From Vibrio splendidus (GTDB taxonomy: Bacteria > Pseudomonadota > Gammaproteobacteria > Enterobacterales > Vibrionaceae): a DNA stretch of 64,000 nucleotides. Below are positions 27,564 through 35,432 of this stretch, piece by piece. The number at the start of each line of letters is the position of its first letter. Positions within the stretch are counted from its first letter, which is position 1. The stretch covers positions 1,736,001-1,800,000 of the forward strand of contig NZ_AP025508.1 in the NCBI RefSeq assembly GCF_024347615.1. The letters are read 5' to 3'. The position numbers and the translations under genes were made by a program. Under the pieces are notes generated by a model that worked only from the letters and a program-made list of their open reading frames with translations, searched no databases and had not been told where the DNA came from.

Positions 27564-27602
27564 CAAAAAGCCATTCTGATCTTCGTGAGATAAGAATGGC
27601 TT
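27564..27602 (-). terminator. Terminator serving the minus-strand small gene
   Basis: AAGCCATTCT and AGAATGGCTT arms, 10-bp stem. On the minus strand the stem is followed by TTTTTG, so the orientation fits the gene at 27702-27887. It may also slow transcription from the cyclase gene. Confidence 0.7.
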
Positions 27603-27701
27603 CTGGAACACTCTGAGATCGCTAATATCAAAATTTGAGTGAGAAGTGGGGTTTACTTAGCGATATGTCGAGTTTATCTATATCAACATTTTCTAAATGA
27701 G

Positions 27702-27887
27702 TTATTTAGCGGCACCTTGCAGCATTTCAACCAGTTCGCCCTTTGTAGCCGGTTCTCTTGCTAGTTCAATCACCGCTGAAGCACCGCCTTTTAACATATA
27801 AGCTCGAGTTCCGCAGTGGTCATAGTGGAACCATTTACCGTCTACACATACGTCCGTATAACATCTTGGGTCTTGTTTGAGTTCCAT
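27702..27887 (-). CDS. Small hypothetical protein (61 aa)
   Basis: MELKQDPRCYTDVCVDGKWF, then HYDHCGTRAYMLKGGASAVI. Three cysteines and two histidines in the first 26 residues could form a metal site. No membrane segment. A ribosome site (AGGAAA) and a terminator support a real gene. I do not recognise the family. Confidence 0.6.
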   Translation of the reverse strand: MELKQDPRCYTDVCVDGKWFHYDHCGTRAYMLKGGASAVIELAREPATKGELVEMLQGAAK

Positions 27888-28000
27888 ATCAATTTCCTTA
27901 TTAACATTTGCCTAACGTTTTTCAGACTAGTTGATCACAAATTTAGGTAAATTGATCTGAATCAATCTAGAGTGTAATTGATGATTTGATTAGCAAATAG

Positions 28001-28126
28001 GAGAGGTGTGTCTAGCGTATGAGCGACCTCTTGGTGATTACAGCATTCAAAGGTCGTGATTCTGGTTGGCTACTCTCGCTCTTTTGCTTGCCACGTGAGG
28101 CTTTTCTACATACGCTAGCCACTCTC
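28001..28126. repeat. 126-bp palindromic element with terminal inverted repeats
   Basis: CTAGCGTATG (28012-28021) and CATACGCTAG (28109-28118) are perfect inverted arms, extended outwards by GAGAG (28001-28005) and CTCTC (28122-28126) with small gaps. Inside, CGACCT (28024-28029) pairs with AGGTCG (28051-28056), and TGGC (28067-28070) with GCCA (28090-28093), so the whole could fold as a three-way junction. No open frame lies in it. It may be a MITE-like element or a structured RNA. No target-site duplication is obvious. Confidence 0.5.
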
Positions 28127-28159
28127 TTAATCCCTATACAGACGTGATTGTGTTGGAAA

Positions 28160-28828
28160 ATGACTAATATCTTTATCGTTGTAATTGTTCTGGTTGTGTT
28201 CTTTTACTTTATCCAAAAGTATCTAGTGAAGCATGACGACACCAAAGATCATGCTTACCAGAAAAAAGGGTCGTTGATGTCGGCGCAACAGGCGACATTT
28301 TATAACGCACTTAAATCCGCTGTGGGTAACCATGGCGAAGTGTTTGCCAAGGTCAGCATGTCGAACGTTCTTGTTCCTGCTAAGGCGAACAACAAGAAGA
28401 ATTGGTTTATCGCCAACAACAAAATCTCACGTAGCTATTTTGATTTTGTCGTGTGTGACCCGCGAACGTTAGAGCCCCGCGTGATCATCGAACTTGATAA
28501 CGGCAAAGAGCTCAATAAGGGAAAGGCCGATCGAGAAAAGCTACTGATCCACGTGTGTAAATCGGCAGGCTTGCCACTGATTGGTGCATCTATTAAACAC
28601 AGCTACCAAGTGAGCCGTTTGAAGAGGTTACTGGCAGCACACATCGATTTAATCGAGCCATCAAAAGAAGTTCGATTCTGTAAGAAGTGCGGCAGCCCGA
28701 TGATCATCAAACTGGCCAGCCAAGGCGATTACAAAGGCCGACGATTCTTCACTTGTAGCCGTCAGCCAAACTGTACGTATACAGAGAACTACAACGTTGT
28801 ATTCGATGTGGATGAAGATTCTAACTAA
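28160..28828 (+). CDS. DUF2726 protein with C-terminal topoisomerase-type zinc ribbon
   Basis: 222 residues from ATG 28160. An N-terminal transmembrane helix (IFIVVIVLVVFFYFIQKYLV) is followed by the DUF2726 domain, a nuclease-like fold with core FDFVVCDPRTLEPRVIIELD and SAGLPLIGASIKHSY. The C-terminus is a C4 zinc ribbon (FCKKCGSPMIIK, RRFFTCSRQPNC) of the kind found at topoisomerase I ends, suggesting nucleic-acid contact. An upstream TTG would add four residues. Function is unknown. Confidence 0.82.
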   Translation: MTNIFIVVIVLVVFFYFIQKYLVKHDDTKDHAYQKKGSLMSAQQATFYNALKSAVGNHGEVFAKVSMSNVLVPAKANNKKNWFIANNKISRSYFDFVVCDPRTLEPRVIIELDNGKELNKGKADREKLLIHVCKSAGLPLIGASIKHSYQVSRLKRLLAAHIDLIEPSKEVRFCKKCGSPMIIKLASQGDYKGRRFFTCSRQPNCTYTENYNVVFDVDEDSN

Positions 28829-29004
28829 TATCTTGAGTTAAAATGCTTTATTAGAGGGATAAGACACGAAACAGGCAGATGTATATAGCTATTGAACTAG
28901 AGGCGAAATGTGATCTACTTCAAGCCATTGATCTGCTTTGTGTTTAAAATTTATTCTGATTGTTGTTTTTAAAAGCAAACGAACCGTTTTGTGCAAATTT
29001 ATCC

Positions 29005-29033
29005 TTGCACGCTACCCATTCACTCGTTATTAT
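29005..29033 (+). promoter_or_regulatory. Sigma-70 promoter of tRNA-Val
   Basis: TTGCAC, exactly 17 bases, then TATTAT, both near consensus. Transcription would start near 29040, about 53 bases before the mature tRNA. Confidence 0.75.
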
Positions 29034-29092
29034 CCATCTCGTTCTGAAGCGTTAGCCACTTAGTAAAGCGGTTAGTTAAGTTTCAAAGCATT

Positions 29093-29169
29093 GCCCGCTT
29101 AGCTCAGTTGGTTAGAGTACTTGCATGACATGCAAGGTGTCACTGGTTCGAGTCCAGTAGCGGGCACCA
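29093..29169 (+). tRNA. tRNA-Val (anticodon GAC)
   Basis: The acceptor arms GCCCGCT and AGCGGGC pair over 7 bp, followed by discriminator A and an encoded CCA. The D arm contains AGCTCAGTTGGTTAGAG, the anticodon stem CTTGC/GCAAG encloses loop ATGACAT with GAC at the anticodon, and the T arm has the GGTTCGAGTCC core. It is a solitary tRNA gene with its own promoter and terminator. Confidence 0.95.
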
Positions 29170-29179
29170 TATTATACGG

Positions 29180-29207
29180 AAAAAGCCCACCTAGCGTGGG
29201 CTTTTTT
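29180..29207 (+). terminator. Terminator of tRNA-Val
   Basis: AAAAGCCCAC, a 5-base loop, GTGGGCTTTT, then TT. It begins 11 bp after the tRNA CCA end. Confidence 0.9.
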
Positions 29208-29393
29208 GTGTCTGAAATTCCTTGCTTTATCAAGCTCCTAGTCATTTCTTGGTCCCAAGAGATCCCATAGCTCGTTGTAAAATCCACCATTTGAGACTTA
29301 CTAGACTTACAACTAGCATTGTTGGGTTCTAAGAATTGTTGCTTGTAACGCTCCCAGACTGCGCTCTTCAATATTCCAAAGTGCAATAGCCAC

Positions 29394-29807
29394 TTAAAAT
29401 CCATTCGGGTTGTCAATAACGTATAGCCAACCTCCATCTATATACTTCATCACTTCGAGAGCGGTGCCTTTGGGGCCACCAACTATCTCCCAATCAGACC
29501 TTATGAGAGCCGTGTCGCCGTTAATATAGATAGATACATCATGGGTCAGCATTTCAACGTCGCCTTGAAGGTAACTTTTCAATATAGGCTTAATAGCCTT
29601 TGGCCCTCTAGCACGGTTACCCTGATTATCTAGGACGAATATGGCGTCTTGATGGAACAGAGTGCCTAGTCCGTCGATGTCTTGTTTTGAAAAGTATTCC
29701 GCGAAAAGTTGGTGCAGTTCTGTTGGCGACTGCGGTTTTTTGTAATCTGTTGATGCGTAAGAATAGAAAGTTATTAAGTTTAAAACGACGAATAGAAGTA
29801 TCTTCAT
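29394..29807 (-). CDS. Exported NTF2-like (SnoaL/DUF4440-type) protein
   Basis: 137 residues with a signal peptide (MKILLFVVLNLITFYSYAS). The mature part has the cone-shaped NTF2-like fold: ELHQLFAEYFSKQDIDGLGT, FHQDAIFVLDNQGNRARGPK, then TALIRSDWEIVGGPKGTALE and the terminal GGWLYVIDNP. These domains bind small hydrophobic ligands or act as enzymes; no catalytic set can be assigned. It is divergent from an HxlR regulator with three operator-like dyads between them, so it is a probable target. Confidence 0.78.
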   Translation of the reverse strand: MKILLFVVLNLITFYSYASTDYKKPQSPTELHQLFAEYFSKQDIDGLGTLFHQDAIFVLDNQGNRARGPKAIKPILKSYLQGDVEMLTHDVSIYINGDTALIRSDWEIVGGPKGTALEVMKYIDGGWLYVIDNPNGF

Positions 29808-29858
29808 GGAACCACCTGCTTGTTTGTGTTTTGGGTTGAAGCCATAATAGATAGAGTG

Positions 29859-29909
29859 GTTACTAAAAGAAATTAGCTACCTAAAAGTAACTAATTACCT
29901 TTAGGTAAC
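29859..29909. promoter_or_regulatory. Three operator-like dyads for the HxlR regulator
   Basis: Related sites GTTACTAAAAG (29859), CTACCTAAAAGTAAC (29877-29891) and TTACCTTTAGGTAAC (29895-29909) share the pattern TAC-C-TNNA-GGTA. The last is nearly a perfect palindrome. They lie between the NTF2-like gene and the HxlR gene, where HxlR proteins typically bind. Confidence 0.65.
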
Positions 29910-29946
29910 TATGCAATTGTTACAATGGCTAATCTAGGAGGTGGAT

Positions 29947-30270
29947 ATGAGTGAACAGGGTAAGCAACCTGAAGGTTACTGCAGCGCTGATAAATATTTG
30001 ACACTGATCTCTACGAAGTGGACTGCTCACATTGTTTGGTTGCTAGGTCAGAGTAGCGAGATACGTTTTGGACAGATTCAAAAGCAGCTGGCTTTAGTGT
30101 CGAGTAAAGTACTTAGTGAGCGGCTGAAGTTGCTTAGCAAAGAAGGTTTCATTTGGCGTAGGCAAGAAGAAACCGTTCCAGTGACGGTATATTACGGTCT
30201 GACTAAAAAAGGAAAAGAGCTGGCGGATATTGTTGATATTATCGTGAAAAAATCGGATAGCTGGAATTAG
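29947..30270 (+). CDS. HxlR-family transcriptional regulator
   Basis: 107 residues from ATG 29947, which has a full AGGAGG ribosome site at 29936-29941. The HxlR winged helix is clear: YCSADKYLTLISTKWTAHIV, then EIRFGQIQKQLALVSSKVLS and ERLKLLSKEGFIWRRQEE, with TVYYGLTKKGKELADIV at the wing. The conserved N-terminal cysteine (YCSADK), which senses electrophiles or oxidants in several family members, is present. It probably controls the divergent NTF2-like gene. Confidence 0.88.
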   Translation: MSEQGKQPEGYCSADKYLTLISTKWTAHIVWLLGQSSEIRFGQIQKQLALVSSKVLSERLKLLSKEGFIWRRQEETVPVTVYYGLTKKGKELADIVDIIVKKSDSWN

Positions 30271-30623
30271 TCTAACGTAATGGTTGTAAAGCTATTCTGA
30301 TATTCAACGTCATTACTATGGTGGATTTTTCTGTGTACATGGTTTAGGCGGTTCTTTTCGATATTGAGTGACAAACGAAGTCATAGCTTAAATATCGAAT
30401 ACGTTTAATAGGTTGGTTTTTAATTAGATTTAATCACAAAAATATGTGAGGCGAAATAATGAAAACAATATCAGCGCATATGTTGGATAATGCATGTCGG
30501 TATTGATATTAGTATTTCATATGTTTTATTTTAGATTTATATTAGGATAAATCATCGTGTTGAAATATCACACTCGAAGCTGGAGCGTGCAATAGAGTGT
30601 GATTGTCAGATTTCAACAGAGTA
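30271..30623. other. Intergenic region between convergent HxlR and LysR genes
   Basis: 353 bp, AT-rich, no gene seen. It contains a structured segment at 30560-30617: TTGAAAT, ATCACACTC, a 19-base loop, GAGTGTGAT, 7 bases, ATTTCAA. The two nested arms make a long stem just past the LysR stop, a likely transcription end without a T-run. Confidence 0.55.
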
Positions 30624-31517
30624 TTATTGAGTTAAATCAGCAACAAATGTTTGCTTGTAACTGGCAGTAGTTTGCAGCTCTTTTTTGATCCATTGGTTGA
30701 ACAAGCTAAAGTCAGAATGTAATTGCCAGAAAAGAGATGCAATAACTCGCTTACCAAAAAAATCAGGGTGGTCTGTAACTATTTTAAGTTTACTATTTTC
30801 TACACTTCCCTCTATGAGAAACCCCGGTAAAAAAGCGATGCCTTTTTGAGCCTTACATAGATCGATGATGGTTCCTAAGTCATCCAGTCGCCATAAGTTA
30901 TACGATGCAATGTTTGACAAGTTAAGCAGCTCTTCACAACCATCCATTAATAGAACTCGTTGTGATGGTGCTTGAGACTTAAAGGTTACCAGGTCTTCAT
31001 GAGCCACCCACCAACAGTTGACGTGAAATAACTCCTCTATGTTGAAGTCGTAATTTGTCTTGTGATAGGGGTTACCTAAGGCTAAATCTATCTTCCCTTC
31101 ATTTATATAGTTACCTAACACGAAACTTGGTTTAGTTACGACAAGTAAATCAACGTTAGGGAATGCTTCTGAAAACGCTAACAGTGTTTTCTTTACATTA
31201 TTATTAAACACTAATGGGTCTATACCTACCCGGTAGACTATTTGGTCAGATATATTCATTTGCTGTGCGATCGTGACTAGATCACGATATTTCGATACCA
31301 CAGGTAAAGATAACTGGAATAATCGTTTTCCTTTTTCTGTTAGCCAAACTTTAGAGTGTTCCCTATTAAATACATTGAAACCTAAATCGGACTCAAGATT
31401 TTGAACAGCCGTGCTAACGGTTGATTGTGACTTGCCAAGCTTGCGAGCAGCAGAGCTAAATGAACCTTCCTCAACTACCGCTATGAACGAAATGATATTT
31501 TCGAAATGTAGTTTCAT
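30624..31517 (-). CDS. LysR-family regulator divergent from the Tad locus
   Basis: 297 residues from the ATG at 31517 (MKLHFENIISFIAVVEEGSF). A TTG 24 bp upstream is in frame but less likely. Its winged helix is followed by LGKSQSTVSTAVQNLESDLG and an effector domain with a YRVGIDPLVFNNNVKKTLLA start. It reads away from flp across 416 bp of very AT-rich DNA, so it is the obvious candidate to control the Tad operon. That link is inference from position. Confidence 0.86.
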   Translation of the reverse strand: MKLHFENIISFIAVVEEGSFSSAARKLGKSQSTVSTAVQNLESDLGFNVFNREHSKVWLTEKGKRLFQLSLPVVSKYRDLVTIAQQMNISDQIVYRVGIDPLVFNNNVKKTLLAFSEAFPNVDLLVVTKPSFVLGNYINEGKIDLALGNPYHKTNYDFNIEELFHVNCWWVAHEDLVTFKSQAPSQRVLLMDGCEELLNLSNIASYNLWRLDDLGTIIDLCKAQKGIAFLPGFLIEGSVENSKLKIVTDHPDFFGKRVIASLFWQLHSDFSLFNQWIKKELQTTASYKQTFVADLTQ

Positions 31518-31933
31518 GATTCGACTAACCTTTTGACACAAATAAATTATATTTTTTATGGTTTGTTGATTTGAAGAACAATAGCGTGATGATAATTGTA
31601 TTTCAACAAGTTTTATAAGGAGTAATAAAACTGGGTAAATTAATTCTTAGATTGGTTCCAAAGCTTATATAAAGTTTAGATAAGTTAAAATATTGACCGA
31701 TGTCTTACTTTTTTAAGTTTATAAATTTTATTTAATATTGTCTGGTGAGGTTGATTTTATATGTAACTCATTGTTAATTATAGTTTTGTTTTTAATTCCT
31801 TTGTTTTTATTGTGTTTATTTTGATCATTTTTCGTCCGGCCTATTGATTAAGTCGATAGGGGTTATTTTCCATAGATTGGTAGCGCTAATTATAATGGCG
31901 ACGAATTTTCAACAGCCCTTATAGGAACACATA
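31518..31933. other. AT-rich divergent promoter region of the Tad locus
   Basis: 416 bp, very AT-rich, no gene seen. A perfect TATAAT at 31891-31896 has only a weak -35 (TTCCAT at 31869), as expected for an activator-dependent promoter; transcription would start near 31903. The ribosome site TAGGAAC precedes flp. The AT content also suits silencing by H-NS. Confidence 0.55.
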
Positions 31934-32140
31934 ATGATTACTAAGCTATACGTCAAAACAAGCATGTTTTTATCACAATTCAAGAACGATGAGCGCGGTG
32001 TAACTGCGATTGAATATGGTCTTATTGCAGTAGCAATGGCTGTATTAGTATCTACAGCAGTGGGTACCGGCGGTTTCATTGAAAAGCTTGAAGCTGCCTT
32101 CACACAAGTGGGTGATACGATTACGGAAGCTAGCAGCTAA
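31934..32140 (+). CDS. flp: Flp-type major pilin
   Basis: 68 residues. The prepilin site is ERG^VTAIEYGLIA, with cleavage after Gly22; the mature pilin starts at Val23 and has the Glu at +5 and the Tyr after it that mark the Flp/Fap family. The mature pilin is about 46 residues, mostly a hydrophobic helix. It forms the bundled adhesive Tad pilus. It is the first gene of the locus and is followed by a stable hairpin that may raise its expression over the downstream genes. Confidence 0.95.
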   Translation: MITKLYVKTSMFLSQFKNDERGVTAIEYGLIAVAMAVLVSTAVGTGGFIEKLEAAFTQVGDTITEASS

Positions 32141-32186
32141 CATCAAGCCTAATTGGCTAATGTAGATCATATCGAAAGATATTTGT

Positions 32187-32215
32187 GCCAGACCTATGTT
32201 TTCCATTGGTCTGGC
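32187..32215 (+). terminator. Hairpin between flp and cpaA (attenuator or mRNA-end stabiliser)
   Basis: GCCAGACC and GGTCTGGC form a perfect 8-bp stem around a 13-base loop, 46 bp after flp. There is no T-run, so partial termination or protection of the flp mRNA end is more likely than a full stop. Confidence 0.65.
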
Positions 32216-32272
32216 TCAGTTAATTAGGAACATCAGTTAAGACATACTTTACGCTAATCCATATAAATCTAG

Positions 32273-32740
32273 GTGATATTTCTAATTTTGAGTTTTGACG
32301 TGTATTTACTGATTTTGGTAATCGTGTGTGTCTATGTATCGGCTACCGATTTTCTCTATCGAAAGATACAAAATCACACCTTGTTGATATTGCTCTTTTT
32401 ACAATGTTTTTTGTCTCCGTTAGACATTCAAATTATGAGCTTTTTACTGGTGTTAGGGGGAGGGCTGATTGTTTACGCCCTGATTTGGATTGGAGCAGGT
32501 GACATTAAATATGCCGCAGTTCTATCACTGACTATACCTCTCAACGATTTGCTTTGGGCGTTTGTTATGACGGCTTTTGCTGGCGGTTTTTTAGCCGTTA
32601 TTTATCTCGTATACAACAAGCTGATAAGTAAAAGGCTAGTAAGAAAAACGTCGAACGGACAACAAGGTATTCCATATGGGATAGCGATTAGCGTTGGATT
32701 CTACTTGGTAATTTTAACTCAAAACACGCCACATATATAA
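32273..32740 (+). CDS. tadV: Tad prepilin peptidase (A24 family)
   Basis: 155 residues with about five transmembrane helices. The two catalytic aspartates of A24 aspartic peptidases are visible: Asp26 in YVSATDFLYRKI and Asp77 in the GxGD motif GAGDIKY. It lacks the N-methylation domain of PilD, as is usual for CpaA/TadV. It would process Flp, TadE and TadF. The GTG at 32273 was taken as start; a TTG at 32288 with AGGTGA upstream is an alternative. Confidence 0.88.
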   Translation: MIFLILSFDVYLLILVIVCVYVSATDFLYRKIQNHTLLILLFLQCFLSPLDIQIMSFLLVLGGGLIVYALIWIGAGDIKYAAVLSLTIPLNDLLWAFVMTAFAGGFLAVIYLVYNKLISKRLVRKTSNGQQGIPYGIAISVGFYLVILTQNTPHI

Positions 32741-32761
32741 ACCTCCAAGAATGAGAACATT

Positions 32762-33586
32762 ATGAGATCTCGACTGGTATTACTTGTTGCCATTGCTGCC
32801 CTAATAGTTGGCGCGCTAGGCGTTGTCGATTTGTTCAAGGGTGAACCTCAATCGACAACGACCGCTGAAGTGGTGGAAGAAAAAAACGAAGAACATGTTG
32901 CCGTTTGGATGACCACGGAACCTTATGAAAAAGGACGTGCGATCGATGCGCAAGGTGTCGTAAAACAACAACTCCCTCTTAGTGAAGCATTAACGCTTGG
33001 TGTCAGAGAAGACGCACAAATCAGCTTTTCACCCTCCATTTTGCTCAATCGCAGCCTTAACGCAGGTGAAGTTGTACTGCCTGAATATCAAGTGACGCCC
33101 GGCCAGCCGGGATACATCGACCTTTTGGTCACAGAAGGCATGACGTTATACCCACTTAAAGTCAGTGACAAAAACCTAATCAACGATTACATCCGTCCTG
33201 GAACGTCCATCGATATCTTAACTGTAAGTTCTCCAAACGATAACTTAGCCGGAATTATCGATAAGCCAAAGCGCTTTAGAGGTGTGAAGGCGTCGATGTT
33301 TCTTAAAAACGTCAAAGTACTCAACATTGGAAATGATGCAACTGGCGATAGCTCAATTACCGCTCGCGCTCCGAGTAAAGAGGATGGACTGACTACGGTG
33401 GTCATCGAAGTTAGCCCCGACGAGTTACCAAAACTGGCATTAGCGCAACGAACAATGCACATCGAGATTTACCGAAGCCAAACCTACACGCAACCTGAGT
33501 ATGCAGAGGTGCGCAATATTATCGATAACTATACCGGGATTGCTGAGTTACGTGGTAACGAGAACAACCCGAGAGAGGCTTTGTGA
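32762..33586 (+). CDS. rcpC: Flp pilus assembly protein RcpC/CpaB
   Basis: 274 residues. An N-terminal membrane anchor (LVLLVAIAALIVGALGVVDL) is followed by a periplasmic SAF-like domain (about 45-115) and a beta-rich RcpC domain with YIRPGTSIDILTVSSPND and DGLTTVVIEVSPDELPKLAL. In Tad systems this protein works with the secretin in the outer-membrane channel. The stop overlaps the start of the secretin gene. Confidence 0.9.
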   Translation: MRSRLVLLVAIAALIVGALGVVDLFKGEPQSTTTAEVVEEKNEEHVAVWMTTEPYEKGRAIDAQGVVKQQLPLSEALTLGVREDAQISFSPSILLNRSLNAGEVVLPEYQVTPGQPGYIDLLVTEGMTLYPLKVSDKNLINDYIRPGTSIDILTVSSPNDNLAGIIDKPKRFRGVKASMFLKNVKVLNIGNDATGDSSITARAPSKEDGLTTVVIEVSPDELPKLALAQRTMHIEIYRSQTYTQPEYAEVRNIIDNYTGIAELRGNENNPREAL

Positions 33587-34956
33587 TGATGATTCACCAT
33601 CGAATCAAGCAAGTACTGTTTGCTTCCATTCTAGTGCCGCTGATTGGCTTACTTTCTATAACAAACGCTTTTGCCGCCGATCGCTCCATCACGCTCAACG
33701 ATGGTCAGCACATCCAGTTAAAAAGTCCGATTGGCCAAGTGTTTATTAATAACCCTGACATCGTCGACTACAAAATAATCAACGACAACACGATAGTTGT
33801 GTTCGCCAATGCTATTGGGCAAGCACGACTGATCGTCTATGGCATTGATGGTGATGTTCTGCTTTCAGACCGTATTATTGTTGATTTGGATTTAACGGAC
33901 ATCAGACGACAACTCAAATTTCATTTCCCTGATGCCAAAGTCAAGATTCAGTCTGTGGGAGAGCAAGTCGCCGTGAGTGGTCTTGTTGATTCCGAAGCGA
34001 CTCGCGACGACATCTATCGTTTGGTTGCCACTCTACTTGGAAGAGAGAAAACAGAGAAATGGGACAAAATTCAGAAGCTGAAATTCAAATCCGACAACTC
34101 TGATTATGAAGAGCCCGAAAGCATGGTGTTTGCCCGCAATATGACGTGGGAAGGGGTCATCGAACGCATTGAAGTTGCAACGACCCAGCAGGTTAACGTC
34201 AAAATATCTGTGGCCCAGGTAACGGAATCATTTGGACAAACCGTTGGTGTTGATTGGAGTTCAGTCGGTTCAAGCGTTGGCGAGTTTGTGTTTGACCAGT
34301 TCGATGCGGCAAACCTCAGTACGTTAATCACTGCATTAGGTAACGACCAGATTGCTGAAGTTCTGGCTGAGCCTAATTTAACCGTGTTATCCGGTGAGTC
34401 TGCAAGTTTCCTTGTGGGCGGCGAAGTGCCCGTTATCGTTACTACCAGTAACAACGTGAACATTTCCTTCAAAGAGTTCGGCATCAAACTCGATCTCACC
34501 GCGAAAGTGCTTAGCCAAGACAGAATCCGTATGCAATTAGCGCCAGAAGTCAGCGAAGTTGAAGGTTATATAGAAACGGCTGGCATCAAAGTCCCGCAAC
34601 TGGCTTCACGACGTGCGATGACAACCGTAGAGTTAGCCGATGGCGACAGCTTCGTCCTTGGTGGCTTGATGAGCAGTGCTGATTTGGAAAAAATGCAAAA
34701 AATCCCTTTTGTTGGCGATATTCCCGTTCTAGGTGCCGCATTCCGAAAAGCAACCACAGAAAGAAAACGTACTGAACTGATCATCGTTGCTACCGTGAAT
34801 CTTGTTGAACCGATGAAACCGAAAGACATTCAACTGCCTTACATCAAGAAGACTTCTACATTGGCGCGCTGGCTAAACATTAAGTGGGATGGCAAGTCGG
34901 TAACGTCTTCCGATGCAACGATTCGTCTGTTGTCGCAAGGAGGGTTTATCCAATGA
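33586..34956 (+). CDS. rcpA: Tad secretin RcpA/CpaC
   Basis: 456 residues; the start ATG overlaps the rcpC stop as TGATG. A signal peptide ends ITNAFAADRS. The N-domains follow (about 30-170; QHIQLKSPIGQVFINNPDIV, BON-like VKIQSVGEQVAVSGLVDSEA), then the secretin domain (about 200-415), which includes AEPNLTVLSGESASFLVGGE and VPQLASRRAMTTVELADGDS. It forms the outer-membrane pore through which the Flp pilus leaves. The next gene overlaps its stop. Confidence 0.93.
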   Translation: MMIHHRIKQVLFASILVPLIGLLSITNAFAADRSITLNDGQHIQLKSPIGQVFINNPDIVDYKIINDNTIVVFANAIGQARLIVYGIDGDVLLSDRIIVDLDLTDIRRQLKFHFPDAKVKIQSVGEQVAVSGLVDSEATRDDIYRLVATLLGREKTEKWDKIQKLKFKSDNSDYEEPESMVFARNMTWEGVIERIEVATTQQVNVKISVAQVTESFGQTVGVDWSSVGSSVGEFVFDQFDAANLSTLITALGNDQIAEVLAEPNLTVLSGESASFLVGGEVPVIVTTSNNVNISFKEFGIKLDLTAKVLSQDRIRMQLAPEVSEVEGYIETAGIKVPQLASRRAMTTVELADGDSFVLGGLMSSADLEKMQKIPFVGDIPVLGAAFRKATTERKRTELIIVATVNLVEPMKPKDIQLPYIKKTSTLARWLNIKWDGKSVTSSDATIRLLSQGGFIQ

Positions 34957-35432
34957 AGAAATTACTATTAATGGCGTTATTTACCACGTCACTTTTAGGC
35001 TGCGCCTCTGAGCAATATTTTGTTGGTCATGGTGCTGAAGCCTTGGTGTACAAAGAGCATCACAGCTTTGAGTTTGCGATGAAAAACCGCGCTGAAACCA
35101 CCAAGCAGATTACCGCTTTGATTCAAGATATCGAATCAACGGACAAAGAAGCCACTTATGTCGTGGATTACAAATCAACCCGCAGCAAAGCGATGTTGCA
35201 AAAGATCTTCGATCAATATCCATCACATGTCATCGCGCCACAAAGAGTCTCGTATCGAAGCGCTCCGTTGTTACCGAGCGACTTAAAGATTCAGGTGACC
35301 TTAACGCGTTTGAAGACTCAAGAATGCGCGCCAGCACAGATTCACGTTCGGTTGAGGCAGCCAGACTGCTTTGCTGAATCGATGCGCTTGAAGCAAGTGG
35401 CTTACAAGTCTCGATTGGTAGGAGAGCAATAA
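34953..35432 (+). CDS. Tad locus lipoprotein, RcpB/CpaD-like
   Basis: 159 residues from the ATG at 34953, which overlaps the secretin stop (ATGA). The lipobox is TTSLLGCAS, so Cys17 is lipidated. The mature part is small and basic, with conserved-looking TYVVDYKSTRSKAMLQKIFD and LKIQVTLTRLKTQECAPAQI and a pair of cysteines (ECAP, PDCF) that could form a disulfide. Position matches the RcpB/CpaD component that helps place or gate the secretin; sequence similarity alone is weak. Confidence 0.72.
   Translation: MKKLLLMALFTTSLLGCASEQYFVGHGAEALVYKEHHSFEFAMKNRAETTKQITALIQDIESTDKEATYVVDYKSTRSKAMLQKIFDQYPSHVIAPQRVSYRSAPLLPSDLKIQVTLTRLKTQECAPAQIHVRLRQPDCFAESMRLKQVAYKSRLVGEQ

Noticed and set aside
28001..28126. 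Integron attC (VCR-like) site
   Set aside because: The element has inverted arms but lacks the conserved GTTRRRY/RYYYAAC ends and there is no cassette array or integrase.
29093..29169. tRNA-Val as the attachment site of an island
   Set aside because: No integrase follows the tRNA and I saw no repeat of its 3' end downstream in the window.
29099..29437. 112-codon minus-strand frame across tRNA-Val
   Set aside because: It runs antisense through the tRNA and its terminator; the C-terminal CKYSNQLS part is just the tRNA complement, and it overlaps the NTF2-like gene.
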